Shown: positions 1 to 8,070 of the stretch, piece by piece
Numbering within the stretch: position 1 is the stretch's first letter
Layout: each line of letters opens with the position of its first letter
Assembly (NCBI GenBank): GCA_017640445.1
Contig: JAEPQQ010000036.1
Span: 1-35,999 of the forward strand
Length of the DNA stretch: 35,999 nucleotides
DNA from: Bacteroidia bacterium
GTDB taxonomy: Bacteria; Bacteroidota; Bacteroidia; NS11-12g; UBA9320
Reading direction: 5' to 3'
Notes under the pieces: generated by a model
Database searches by the model: none
Told to the model about the DNA's origin: nothing
What the model saw: the letters and a program-made list of their open reading frames with translations, nothing else
Program-made: the position numbers and the translations under genes

Positions 1-2439
1 GTGTGAAGGCCCAACCCGTACAGAAGCCGTTTCGTCTTTCTGTACTTCGAAAGCATAGTATCGATCAATTCGAATCCAGTGCATTTCTCGGCGTCTTCTT
101 ACCTCTTTACGCCCAACCACTGGAACGTTGTTCTCAAGTGAACAACTTACAACACAAGCACCACAACCGGTACAAGCGTTCATATCGATGGCCATTCCCC
201 AGTGGTGCCCTTTCGAGTAGTCGTACTCGCTCCAAAGGTCGGCAACCGGATAATGGTGCTCATCGTTTCGAACCGCATGGTTCTCTTTATACTCGTCTAA
301 GGTAGCCTCCCGCATATAATCACGTCCTTCGATCATATGATGCGTTTGAGTTTGTGCAAACTCGTAACCAGACCCTACCTTCTCTAATTGTACACCTTGA
401 ACAACATAAGACGATCCGTTTACCAACGGGTAAGCGTTCTTACCTAGATCTGTTAAGTCATTCGTAAGCGTTGTTTTTACTTCACGGCCATACCCTAATG
501 CGATACCAATGGTACCTCGGGCCTGTCCTGGCTGAATCAACAATGGAAGTTGGTCAATGCTACCACCTTTAGTAGTTACCTTTAAGAAGTCACCTTGTTC
601 CCAATCGTTTGCCTCAGCATCTGTTCGGGATATTGTGATGTAGTTATCATACGTCACCTTAGTGATCGGGTCGGGTAACTCATGACACCATGGGTTTACT
701 GCCCACTGACCGTCACGAACTCCTACCTTTTGATATAGCGACAACTCAAATCCGTTTGACTCCTTATAAGAAGAAGCAATGGCTGCTGCTGCCCCATTAG
801 CGTTGTCGGTATATACGGCAATTTCTCCACTGCCTGTAGTAGCCATTCCATCGTGAAGCACTTTAGAAGCGTCTTTACCTAGCGTAGAAGAGATGTAGTC
901 AGAAACCCAAGCTCTACTCGCCTGGTCCTCTCCCATTTCCACTTTTTCACCACTCCATGCACGAAGCGACTCTGCTGCGCTACGGGTGTTAAACACCTTA
1001 GAGATGGTTGGTTGAGCTGTAAGGTAATGTCCCTTCATAGGCTCCATGATATCCCAAGACTCCAACGGGTGATTATCCGGAGAATGAACTGCAGCACCTT
1101 CTGAAGACTCATCGATTACCATGGAAGTGGTAATTACCTTGGTTTTCTTTAAAGCTTCCGCAAGTTCTGCTCCCTTTGCATGGGAATACACAGGATTACA
1201 GTTTACCAATACCACCGCGCCCGATCTTCCTGATTTAACATCAGAAATGAATCGGTCAAACGCCTTGGAATCGTAGTTTGATATGTTCATCGGAGACGTC
1301 ATGTCGATGGTATTGCCATAACTTCCCAGTAGGTTGTTAATAGCGTTGGTCATCAACTGGTCTTCCTTGTTATTGGAGTCACACACTACCAACGATTTTC
1401 CAGCTGCATTTACAAGTGCATCTGCAATTTGATTAAGTGCGTTACCTGCCAATTCTTGTTTCTTACCCGAAACGGTAGGCTGTCCAAGTTTAGACGCTAC
1501 CATGTTATATAAGCTCACAAGGTACAGTCCTTGTTTTGATGCCGGAATTGTGTAGCGGTAATCCGCATTGGTTCCAGTTAAGCTCATGTTTGATTCGATC
1601 TGGAAATGCTTACTCATAGAAGCATTTTCCGGTGTAGGAATTCGATTCTTCATGTAATCGGCCGAGAATCGAACCGGCGAAATCCATGTTCCTAGGAAAT
1701 CGGCTCCGAAACTTACAATTACATCTGCTTTGTCGAAGTTGTAATTAGGCACACCTGCAATACCGAACGATTCTTTGTTCGCATTTACAATGCCTTCGTA
1801 CGAAATTGGATCATACACTACGTGTGTAGCGTTGTGTGCTCCAACAAACTTATCAATTGAGGCCTGCATGACAGGGCTGTTGACAGTTCGGGTAACAACG
1901 TGAACCTTTTTTCCTGATGAAAGGAGACCAGCTACCTTTTTATCTACAGACGACCAATCGTCGGTTTCTTCACCGTCTACACGTGGGCCGGCAATTCGGT
2001 TCACATCGTATAGAGACAAGATGCTAGCCTGACTGATGGCATCAAGTCCACCTTGACTAAGCAAGCTCTTTTCATTACCGTCAAGTTTGATCGGACGTCC
2101 CTCTCTTACTTTAGCGATAATTGGAAACCCCTCGTTGTACACGCCACAGCTCGTTGCATAAAACAACGGCTTACCCGGGGTTACTGTTTCGGGTTTATCA
2201 ATGTAAGGCATTGCATACTTAACAGGAGCCTTGTTACAGGCTGCAAGGGCAACTGCACTTACGCTAAATCCAAAAAACTTAAGAAAGTCTCTCCGGTTTG
2301 ATGATAGTTCTTCGGTATCACCAAGTATTTCTTCCATTGGAAGTTTATCGGAAAACTCGTTCGATTGCGCTTCCAGAGTCGCAGCATCTGCTTCCAGCTC
2401 CTCGATTCCTCTCCAGTATTTATTTTCAGAAGTACTCAT
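1..2439 (-). CDS. actB: Alternative complex III molybdopterin-like/iron-sulfur subunit ActB (partial, 3' end outside window)
   Basis: The first 813 residues are visible; the gene continues past base 1. ActB is the large peripheral subunit of alternative complex III, the quinol-oxidising complex that replaces cytochrome bc1 in many Bacteroidota. The start ATG is at 2437-2439. A twin-arginine motif (NRRDFLKF, R49-R50) is followed by a hydrophobic stretch and a lipobox ending AAC, with the acceptor Cys at 68, suggesting a Tat-exported lipoprotein. The middle resembles the molybdopterin-oxidoreductase fold, which in ActB is known to lack the cofactor. A CxxCxxCxxxC iron-sulfur motif (C756, C759, C762, C766) appears just before the edge, marking the start of the ferredoxin-like half. 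It lies 26 bases after actA in the same direction, so the two are almost certainly co-transcribed. Confidence 0.93.
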   Translation of the reverse strand, partial: MSTSENKYWRGIEELEADAATLEAQSNEFSDKLPMEEILGDTEELSSNRRDFLKFFGFSVSAVALAACNKAPVKYAMPYIDKPETVTPGKPLFYATSCGVYNEGFPIIAKVREGRPIKLDGNEKSLLSQGGLDAISQASILSLYDVNRIAGPRVDGEETDDWSSVDKKVAGLLSSGKKVHVVTRTVNSPVMQASIDKFVGAHNATHVVYDPISYEGIVNANKESFGIAGVPNYNFDKADVIVSFGADFLGTWISPVRFSADYMKNRIPTPENASMSKHFQIESNMSLTGTNADYRYTIPASKQGLYLVSLYNMVASKLGQPTVSGKKQELAGNALNQIADALVNAAGKSLVVCDSNNKEDQLMTNAINNLLGSYGNTIDMTSPMNISNYDSKAFDRFISDVKSGRSGAVVLVNCNPVYSHAKGAELAEALKKTKVITTSMVIDESSEGAAVHSPDNHPLESWDIMEPMKGHYLTAQPTISKVFNTRSAAESLRAWSGEKVEMGEDQASRAWVSDYISSTLGKDASKVLHDGMATTGSGEIAVYTDNANGAAAAIASSYKESNGFELSLYQKVGVRDGQWAVNPWCHELPDPITKVTYDNYITISRTDAEANDWEQGDFLKVTTKGGSIDQLPLLIQPGQARGTIGIALGYGREVKTTLTNDLTDLGKNAYPLVNGSSYVVQGVQLEKVGSGYEFAQTQTHHMIEGRDYMREATLDEYKENHAVRNDEHHYPVADLWSEYDYSKGHHWGMAIDMNACTGCGACVVSCSLENNVPVVGRKEVRRRREMHWIRIDRYYAFEVQKDETASVRVGPSH

Positions 2440-2465
2440 GTATATTCTAGACTTTGAGATTAATA

Positions 2466-3320
2466 CTAATAATGACACTTAGAACATTCCAGACCACCGT
2501 TTTGAGCAACGGTTACGTAATGTTCGCCTTTTGATTTCATTTCCTTATGAACATCTTCATAGTATTGGTTATTCTTCACATCAATACCACGTTGACGGTG
2601 ACAGTTTACACACCACCCCATTTGAAGCGTAGAAAACTGCTCAACTTTCTCCATCTCTTCAATCGGGCCGTGACACGTCTGACATTCTACGTTTCCAACG
2701 GTTACGTGCTGTGAGTGGTTAAAGTACGCAAGATCAGGTAAGTTGTGAATGCGCACCCACTTGATTGGATGTGTCTCAGCATCCGGATCATACGATGATG
2801 TTTCCGGATCGAAGCCCACAGCTTTGTACAATTTATTTAGTTCAGGAGAAACCTCTCCACCATAATCGTCGCGAAGCTGTGCACCTTTGTGACAATTCAT
2901 ACAAGTATTAGCGGAAGGGATGCTTGCGTGCTTACTTTTACCAGCAGTTGTGTGACAATACTGACAATCGATACCCATTGCGCCTGCGTGTTTGTCGTGA
3001 GGGAAATTGATCGGCTGATCAGGAGCATAGCCCTGTTGCACTCCAACTTCATTCATTCCGTACATGTAGCCATACGACCCAAGTACCAACACCAAACCTC
3101 CAATCACCATCAACGTCACAATGGTTGGATTCCACTTTTCAACCTTTGGCTTAATGGTTCGTTCATAGAAACTAGGTTCTGCCTCCACGCCTTCCTTTTC
3201 TCTAACCATTTGAGAAATGTGGCGTAAAACCCAAACCATCAAGGCCGCAATTACCAACAACACCACTGCCAGAATAACAATGGCGACAAATGTTGAGTTG
3301 CTATAGAAACTTCCTGACAT
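2466..3320 (-). CDS. actA: Alternative complex III pentaheme cytochrome c subunit ActA
   Basis: This is the electron-transfer subunit of alternative complex III. The 284-residue protein has two hydrophobic segments (about 10-32 and 67-87) and then a periplasmic region with five CxxCH heme-binding motifs, beginning at C119, C140, C213, C237 and C279; the last ends one residue before the C-terminus. An in-frame TAA directly precedes the ATG, so the protein cannot start further upstream. From memory, many flavobacterial ActA proteins are longer and carry an extra N-terminal monoheme cytochrome c domain; that domain is absent here and no cytochrome gene lies in the 197 bases upstream. It is the first gene of the leftward operon, with a candidate promoter at 3432-3439. 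Confidence 0.95.
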   Translation of the reverse strand: MSGSFYSNSTFVAIVILAVVLLVIAALMVWVLRHISQMVREKEGVEAEPSFYERTIKPKVEKWNPTIVTLMVIGGLVLVLGSYGYMYGMNEVGVQQGYAPDQPINFPHDKHAGAMGIDCQYCHTTAGKSKHASIPSANTCMNCHKGAQLRDDYGGEVSPELNKLYKAVGFDPETSSYDPDAETHPIKWVRIHNLPDLAYFNHSQHVTVGNVECQTCHGPIEEMEKVEQFSTLQMGWCVNCHRQRGIDVKNNQYYEDVHKEMKSKGEHYVTVAQNGGLECSKCHY

Positions 3321-3431
3321 TTATTCTGTTTTTGTGTTAAAATTCTTTACGTTTCACCGGTTTTGCAAGTAGTTAATTATCAGGCGATTACACTAAAGTT
3401 TTACCCAAATATTACCTGTTCGCAAACGCGG

Positions 3432-3439
3432 CAAATATA
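3432..3439 (-). promoter_or_regulatory. Candidate -7 box for the actA operon (TATATTTG)
   Basis: On the minus strand TATATTTG matches the Bacteroidota -7 consensus TAnnTTTG exactly. It would give a leader of about 105 nt before actA. I see no matching -33 TTG element at the usual distance, so this is a sequence match only. The surrounding 3321-3517 region (197 bases) holds no other recognisable feature and no convincing terminator for phoH. Confidence 0.4.
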
Positions 3440-3517
3440 AACTCCTTTAAAAGGGTTTGAGTTATGAAAATACCCACATTTAACAATTTAGAAGCCGTCT
3501 AAATAGGTGCTAACTTC

Positions 3518-4474
3518 TTATTTCTCAGCGCCTTGTTTCTCATCATAAGCGCGAATTATTTCTTTCACCAATTTATGGCGAACAACGTCCATTACATCTA
3601 ATTCAACCACGGCTATCCCCTTAATTCGGCCTAACACATTGATGGCACGCTTAAGACCGGAGTATTGATGCTTGGGCAAATCAATCTGACTCAGGTCGCC
3701 CGTAATGATCATTTTAGCATTGGGCCCCATTCGGGTAAGGAACATTTTGAGTTGGGTATCGGTTGCATTCTGAGCCTCGTCGAGAATTACATAGCAGTTA
3801 TCAAGTGTCCGACCTCTCATAAAGGCCAGGGGAATTACCTCCACCGTACCATTCTCTATATACTTTGCGTATTTGTCCGGTGGAATCATGTCTAATAAGG
3901 AATCATAGAGTGGCCGCAAATACGGGTCTATCTTTTCTTTGAGGTCCCCCGGCAAAAAACCAAGACTTTCTCCCGCTTCTACCGCAGGTCGCGCCAATAT
4001 GATTTTCTTTACTTCCTTTTTCTTGAGTGCACGTACTGCCAAAGCAACACCGGTATAGGTCTTACCTGTACCCGCTGGTCCAACCGCAAAAACCACGTCG
4101 TGCTTTTCGGCTGCCTTAACCAACGCCTTTTGATTGGCCGTTCGCGGTTTAATAACCTTTCCACGGTTTCCGTATACCAATACATTATTGGTTAACGAGG
4201 CATCCTCACTTTTCTCAACAAAGTCATCTCCCAATACACTCTGAATTTCGCCATCAGAAATATTAGGATTGTTGAGTAATTGACTGATAAGAAGACTTAA
4301 TTTTTGTTCGAACTCCTTAATCTCTGAGGCCGGGCCACTTGCCTTGATTTCATCGCCTCGTGAGGTTAGTTTAAGCTTGGGAAATCGCTTCTTTAGAAAC
4401 TTTAGATTTTTGTTCTCAGTACCAAAAAATATAGTCGGGCTGATGTTTTCAACCCGGATAACTTTTTCTGTCAA
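3518..4474 (-). CDS. phoH: PhoH family ATPase
   Basis: This is a cytoplasmic PhoH-like nucleotide-binding protein of the P-loop superfamily, a family implicated in RNA metabolism and phosphate or stress responses; the exact substrate is not established. The 318-residue length is typical. The N-terminal about 65 residues look like the KH-like nucleic-acid-binding region of these proteins. Walker A is GPAGTGKT at 132-139 and Walker B is VILDEAQ at 229-235, followed by the conserved TGD-x-SQIDLP segment near 258-267. The gene is transcribed leftward from a candidate promoter at 4527-4534, which overlaps the upstream region of the divergent SAM-hydrolase-family gene. Confidence 0.93.
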   Translation of the reverse strand: MTEKVIRVENISPTIFFGTENKNLKFLKKRFPKLKLTSRGDEIKASGPASEIKEFEQKLSLLISQLLNNPNISDGEIQSVLGDDFVEKSEDASLTNNVLVYGNRGKVIKPRTANQKALVKAAEKHDVVFAVGPAGTGKTYTGVALAVRALKKKEVKKIILARPAVEAGESLGFLPGDLKEKIDPYLRPLYDSLLDMIPPDKYAKYIENGTVEVIPLAFMRGRTLDNCYVILDEAQNATDTQLKMFLTRMGPNAKMIITGDLSQIDLPKHQYSGLKRAINVLGRIKGIAVVELDVMDVVRHKLVKEIIRAYDEKQGAEK

Positions 4475-4493
4475 ATGAATTCTCTTTTAATCG

Positions 4494-4522
4494 TTGGATT
4501 TAATCCCTAAATATTAATTTCG
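4494..4522 (+). promoter_or_regulatory. Weak candidate promoter for the 4559 operon
   Basis: A TTG at 4494-4496 lies 18 bases before TAATTTCG at 4515-4522, which has one mismatch to TAnnTTTG. The spacing is suitable and a transcript would start about 30 bases before the GTG at 4559. It is a weak match and could be chance. Confidence 0.25.
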
Positions 4523-4526
4523 TTTT

Positions 4527-4534
4527 CAAATTTA
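4527..4534 (-). promoter_or_regulatory. Candidate -7 box for phoH (TAAATTTG)
   Basis: On the minus strand TAAATTTG is an exact match to the Bacteroidota -7 consensus, about 52 bases upstream of the phoH ATG. No clear -33 element is seen. It lies within the short divergent intergenic region shared with the gene beginning at 4559. Confidence 0.45.
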
Positions 4535-4558
4535 CGCGGTTTCCTAACATATTAAAGT

Positions 4559-5329
4559 GTGATCACATTATTAACAGATTTTGGTGCAAACTCCATCTAT
4601 GCAACCCAGGCCCAGGTATGGTTAAAAAGCAGAGAAAAGAATCTCGAGATTGTCGATATATCTCATCAAATTCACGCTTGCGACATTAATGAAGCAGCCT
4701 ATGTTTTAGAGCTCATGATTCAGAGCTTTCCCGAAAACACCGTTCACATTGTTGCGGTTGATTTCGATGAACGTCATGAACAAACGGAGATCGTACATTT
4801 CCGGTGGAAAGGTCAGCATATATTAACTTATAATAACGGCTTTGCCTCTCTTTGTCTGAAGTCACAAGATGCTTCCTCTATTCACTTGTTAGGCAGTTAT
4901 GATGGTGCTCATCTTACCTCGGTACCCAACGTTTTTGGCCAACACGCTCTTGACCTGATCCATGAGCCTCAAAACGACAAAACCTACTCAATTGCCGACC
5001 AAGCGCATATTAAAACAGCACTTCAGCCCGTTAGCAATGGAGAAAGCCTTATCGGCCATGTGTTGTATTTCGATGCTCGCGGAACTGCATACACAAACAT
5101 AACCCAGAATGATATTGAAGCCTTCGCACCCAATGGTGGTGTTAGCGTTGTACTTAGCCGTCACGAACGGCTTGACAAAATATCCAACGGATTGCAGTAC
5201 AATGAAGGTGGAAGTACGTTCTGCTATTTTAATGGGGCAGGTTATCTTACGATTGAAATGCACCGTGGCACGGTTAAGTCGATGTACGGCCTCCAAAAAG
5301 GGCAAAAACTGGTAATAGAAAAACGTTGA
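4559..5329 (+). CDS. SAM hydroxide adenosyltransferase (SAM hydrolase, DUF62) family protein
   Basis: Family members hydrolyse S-adenosylmethionine to adenosine and methionine and are related to the fluorinase/chlorinase enzymes. The 256-residue protein starts at a GTG; an in-frame TAA just upstream and the family's usual N-terminal ITLLTDFG (TDFG at 6-9) fix this start. Other family landmarks are VDISH at 32-36, an AVD ending in D68, NNG at 92-94, the FDARGTAYTNI segment near 171-181 that matches the family's D-x-G-N-x-x-T-N region, and a GYL...RG motif near 228-237. The usual VDPGVG loop is replaced by VDFDERHE. The end overlaps the start of the next gene, implying translational coupling. 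It is a cytoplasmic protein with no signal peptide. Confidence 0.82.
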   Translation: MITLLTDFGANSIYATQAQVWLKSREKNLEIVDISHQIHACDINEAAYVLELMIQSFPENTVHIVAVDFDERHEQTEIVHFRWKGQHILTYNNGFASLCLKSQDASSIHLLGSYDGAHLTSVPNVFGQHALDLIHEPQNDKTYSIADQAHIKTALQPVSNGESLIGHVLYFDARGTAYTNITQNDIEAFAPNGGVSVVLSRHERLDKISNGLQYNEGGSTFCYFNGAGYLTIEMHRGTVKSMYGLQKGQKLVIEKR

Positions 5330-5634
5330 TCACTCGGATAGTTAAAATGACGTTTCAACCGTCAGAAGCAAAAAACTTCGAAGCACTTTTCGAATCGCGC
5401 CGCGACTTGATAGCGGGATTTGAAGGTTGTTTAGGAGTAGAACTTCTTAAGGAAACGACGTCAGACGAAATGGGTGTCGTTTACTTCACACGAAGCATTT
5501 GGATAAATGAGTCGCATCTCGAAGCGTACAGAAACTCTGCTTTGTTTGCGGAAACGTGGAAAGAAACCAAAGTGAAATTCGCTGGCAAGCCAGAGGCCTG
5601 GAGCACGAAAATAGTTTCAGCCAAATTTGAGTAA
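5326..5634 (+). CDS. Small antibiotic-biosynthesis-monooxygenase (ABM) fold protein
   Basis: This 102-residue protein resembles the ABM/ferredoxin-like dimeric alpha-beta barrel family, which includes quinol monooxygenases and heme-degrading enzymes but also many proteins of unknown activity. Recognisable features are the N-terminal RIVKMTF strand, the FEGCLGVELL segment near 33-42, and the W..E..L..YR.S.LF..TW stretch at about 60-80. The TTG start at 5326 overlaps the stop of the preceding gene (TTGA arrangement) and restores the typical N-terminus; ATG at 5347 is an internal alternative that would remove the first strand. No substrate can be inferred. It sits between a SAM-hydrolase-family gene and an exported CAP protein. 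Confidence 0.75.
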   Translation: MITRIVKMTFQPSEAKNFEALFESRRDLIAGFEGCLGVELLKETTSDEMGVVYFTRSIWINESHLEAYRNSALFAETWKETKVKFAGKPEAWSTKIVSAKFE

Positions 5635-5686
5635 TATGTTTAATCAACCTATAATTGTTCATTCAAGTTACATGTTATATAAGCGC

Positions 5687-7978
5687 ATGAAAAACCTTCT
5701 AAAACTTAGCCTAGTAGCCGCATTTGTTGCATTAGGTCTGACATCGACTCAGGCTCAGGTAGACAAAATTGAGTTAGCCCTTGAAGATGGCAACCTCAAA
5801 CGAGCACTTAAGCTTTGCGAGACGCTCTCGGAAGATCCGGCCTATAAAAAAAATCCAGAGGTCTACTTTTTACAGGCCGAAACCTATTATCGAATCATCA
5901 ATGATAAATTTCTCAGCACTAAGTATCCGGATGGTTTAAAACTCGGGATCAAGTCACTCGAAAAAGGGAAACACCGCGCAGATGGTGAGTTCTTTCCGGA
6001 ATACCTGCCTCTGGTTGACAGCTTTGTTATGCTCAACAATGCCAAAGCAGCTAAAGAGTATAAGATCAACAAATACACAGGTGCCATTAAAACATATCAA
6101 AAGAGTCACGACCTTAACGGAGACATGAACGCCATTTACTGGATTGGCAAATGCTACCTTTATATGGAAGACACCGCAACAGGAGAAGACTTCTACAACC
6201 GTGTTATTCTTTGGAGTGGAAATCAAAACGCAGAAGGCAAAGAAGTAGACAAACTAATTTCGGATGCCTATGTTCATTTTGCCGACAAATATTGGGTCAA
6301 GGATAAATACGATTCTGCTAATCTCTATTTGGAATCGGCGAGAAAGATCTTTGGAACAGATCCTAAGATTGACTACTTCCAGAAAGAAGTTACCAAAGAA
6401 CAAATTAAGCAAATCCCACCATCGTCGCTGATGATGGAAAAAATCAAAAAGACATTATCATTCTTCCCAACGGACACTTTCTTCGTAAAAAAGGAAAATG
6501 CGTTGTACCTCTATCTTATGAGGAACCACCTTGCTAATGGAGATTCGGCCAAATTAGATACTATGTTGGCTCATTTCTGCAGGGAGAAAGTAGAACGTAG
6601 CAACTCGAAACGGGTGAATCGCTATAAGAAAAGTGACCAGTTTTTAGATACCAAACGAGAAAACGTACTCTGGAAACTGGTTAAGTACTTTGGGAAATTT
6701 GGTCACGAAGACATGTCGAATTATACCGGTTATCAGTACATCGCGGCTACGGCGAGTAGTATGGAAGACGAAGACATGTTATCGCGATACTCGGTTATTA
6801 TCGATTACGCGGCCAAAAGCCAGTCCTTAGCCCTTGCCACACAGTTGCTTCAGGATGCCGAAAAGCGATATGGTGAAACGGAATCTACAATGGGTTTGCG
6901 TAACTCACTCATATCTAAAAATCAAAATGAGGATCTAAGCACCAAGGACCAAAGTGCCTTGTACACCTTATTGATGAAAAGTTCACTCTACCAGGGCGAA
7001 ATGGCCGAAGAAACCGACAAGCTTGTTGCGAAATACATCGACGCACTTATAAAAGACAAAGACTACGCACAGGCGAGAAAAGTAGTTTTTACTCACATCC
7101 AGACGCAACCCGACAATCCTCAGTGGTCAAACAAACTGGACGAGTTGACCAAAGAAGATTTCTACTACAGTTATTACCAAACGCGGGTAGTAGATGAAGT
7201 GGTAGCCGGAACCAAGGTAAATGGTTACGAATGGAACGGCTCTTCTGCAAATTGTCGACCAGGAGAAGTGGATGACGCTATTCAGAAAAAAGTTGAAGAT
7301 CGCATTAACTATTTCCGCCGACAAGCAGGGGTACCTGAAATTTATTTAGACCCAGAACTGAACGACTGGTGCCAAAAGGCTGCTTTGATGATGGAGTCGA
7401 ACAAAAATCTTAGTCACGAGCCGGATTCGAGATGGCGGTGTTACACCGATGAAGGTGCACATGCAGCGCGTTACTCATTGCTAACTAAAGGGGCTACAAC
7501 CACACGTGCGGTTACCTCGTTTATGGCGGACACAAAAAACCCAAGTGTAGGAAACCGACGCTGGTTACTCTACCCAAATGGCCTGGCGCTTGGGCATGGT
7601 TCAACGGAAAACGCAACGGTTATCTGGGCTCTGGACGACAGCGGTAGTGTTGACACCAACATATACTCAAATCGGTTCGTAGCCTGGCCGCCAGAAGGTA
7701 GTTTACCCAAAATGATGGTCTTTAACCACTGGTCCTTCTCGTTGAAGCAAGACCTAACCGACGCCGTGGTGACTATGACGGCCGGAGAAGACTCTATCCC
7801 GGTTCAGGTATTCGACCTGGTTGATGGATACGGTTTACCGACATTGGTTTGGCAACCTCAAACAGACATAAAGTCGCTTCCTCACAACACCGAAGTTCTG
7901 GTTGGAATTGAACTCAAAAATGGCAGGAAGTACACCTATACGGTCAAAATAATTGATTTCGACCCGGTTGGATATTAA
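5687..7978 (+). CDS. Exported TPR-like and CAP-domain protein
   Basis: The reading frame opens at 5627, but the ATG at 5687 begins a clean signal peptide (MKNLLKLSLVAAFVALGLTS, cleavage near TQA-Q), giving 763 residues. The mature N-terminal half is helical with TPR/SEL-like features (for example around residues 25-250 and 380-470). Residues about 530-650 form a CAP (SCP/PR-1) domain: a helix beginning VEDRINYFRR, LSH in the middle and a VGNRRWLLYP block. The last about 95 residues form a beta-rich domain with a WPPEG...WSFSL opening, seen after CAP domains in other Bacteroidota proteins. There is no type IX sorting tail or lipobox, so a periplasmic location is likely. CAP domains are found in secreted proteins with lipid-binding or protease-like roles; no activity can be assigned here. 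Confidence 0.8.
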   Translation: MKNLLKLSLVAAFVALGLTSTQAQVDKIELALEDGNLKRALKLCETLSEDPAYKKNPEVYFLQAETYYRIINDKFLSTKYPDGLKLGIKSLEKGKHRADGEFFPEYLPLVDSFVMLNNAKAAKEYKINKYTGAIKTYQKSHDLNGDMNAIYWIGKCYLYMEDTATGEDFYNRVILWSGNQNAEGKEVDKLISDAYVHFADKYWVKDKYDSANLYLESARKIFGTDPKIDYFQKEVTKEQIKQIPPSSLMMEKIKKTLSFFPTDTFFVKKENALYLYLMRNHLANGDSAKLDTMLAHFCREKVERSNSKRVNRYKKSDQFLDTKRENVLWKLVKYFGKFGHEDMSNYTGYQYIAATASSMEDEDMLSRYSVIIDYAAKSQSLALATQLLQDAEKRYGETESTMGLRNSLISKNQNEDLSTKDQSALYTLLMKSSLYQGEMAEETDKLVAKYIDALIKDKDYAQARKVVFTHIQTQPDNPQWSNKLDELTKEDFYYSYYQTRVVDEVVAGTKVNGYEWNGSSANCRPGEVDDAIQKKVEDRINYFRRQAGVPEIYLDPELNDWCQKAALMMESNKNLSHEPDSRWRCYTDEGAHAARYSLLTKGATTTRAVTSFMADTKNPSVGNRRWLLYPNGLALGHGSTENATVIWALDDSGSVDTNIYSNRFVAWPPEGSLPKMMVFNHWSFSLKQDLTDAVVTMTAGEDSIPVQVFDLVDGYGLPTLVWQPQTDIKSLPHNTEVLVGIELKNGRKYTYTVKIIDFDPVGY

Positions 7979-8048
7979 TCCGGGCAACGAAACCACTCAC
8001 TAATTCGTCATATTTTATAAGCGGTTCACGCGTTGCTGTGGTATTCGC

Positions 8049-8056
8049 TATCTTTG
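8049..8056 (+). promoter_or_regulatory. Candidate -7 box TATCTTTG
   Basis: This is an exact TAnnTTTG match with a predicted transcript start near 8063. It argues for the ATG at 8071 rather than the GTG at 8038, which lies upstream of the box. No -33 element is seen at the normal spacing. Confidence 0.4.
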
Positions 8057-8070
8057 AGAAGATTGCTTTG

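Noticed and set aside
3..305. A plus-strand open frame of 100 codons.
   Set aside because: It is antisense to the actB iron-sulfur region, which has clear family motifs; the plus-strand translation has no recognisable feature.
3481..3520. A possible hairpin after phoH (GAAG/CTTC arms).
   Set aside because: Only four to five base pairs with a loop of about 18 bases and no T-tract; not credible as a terminator.
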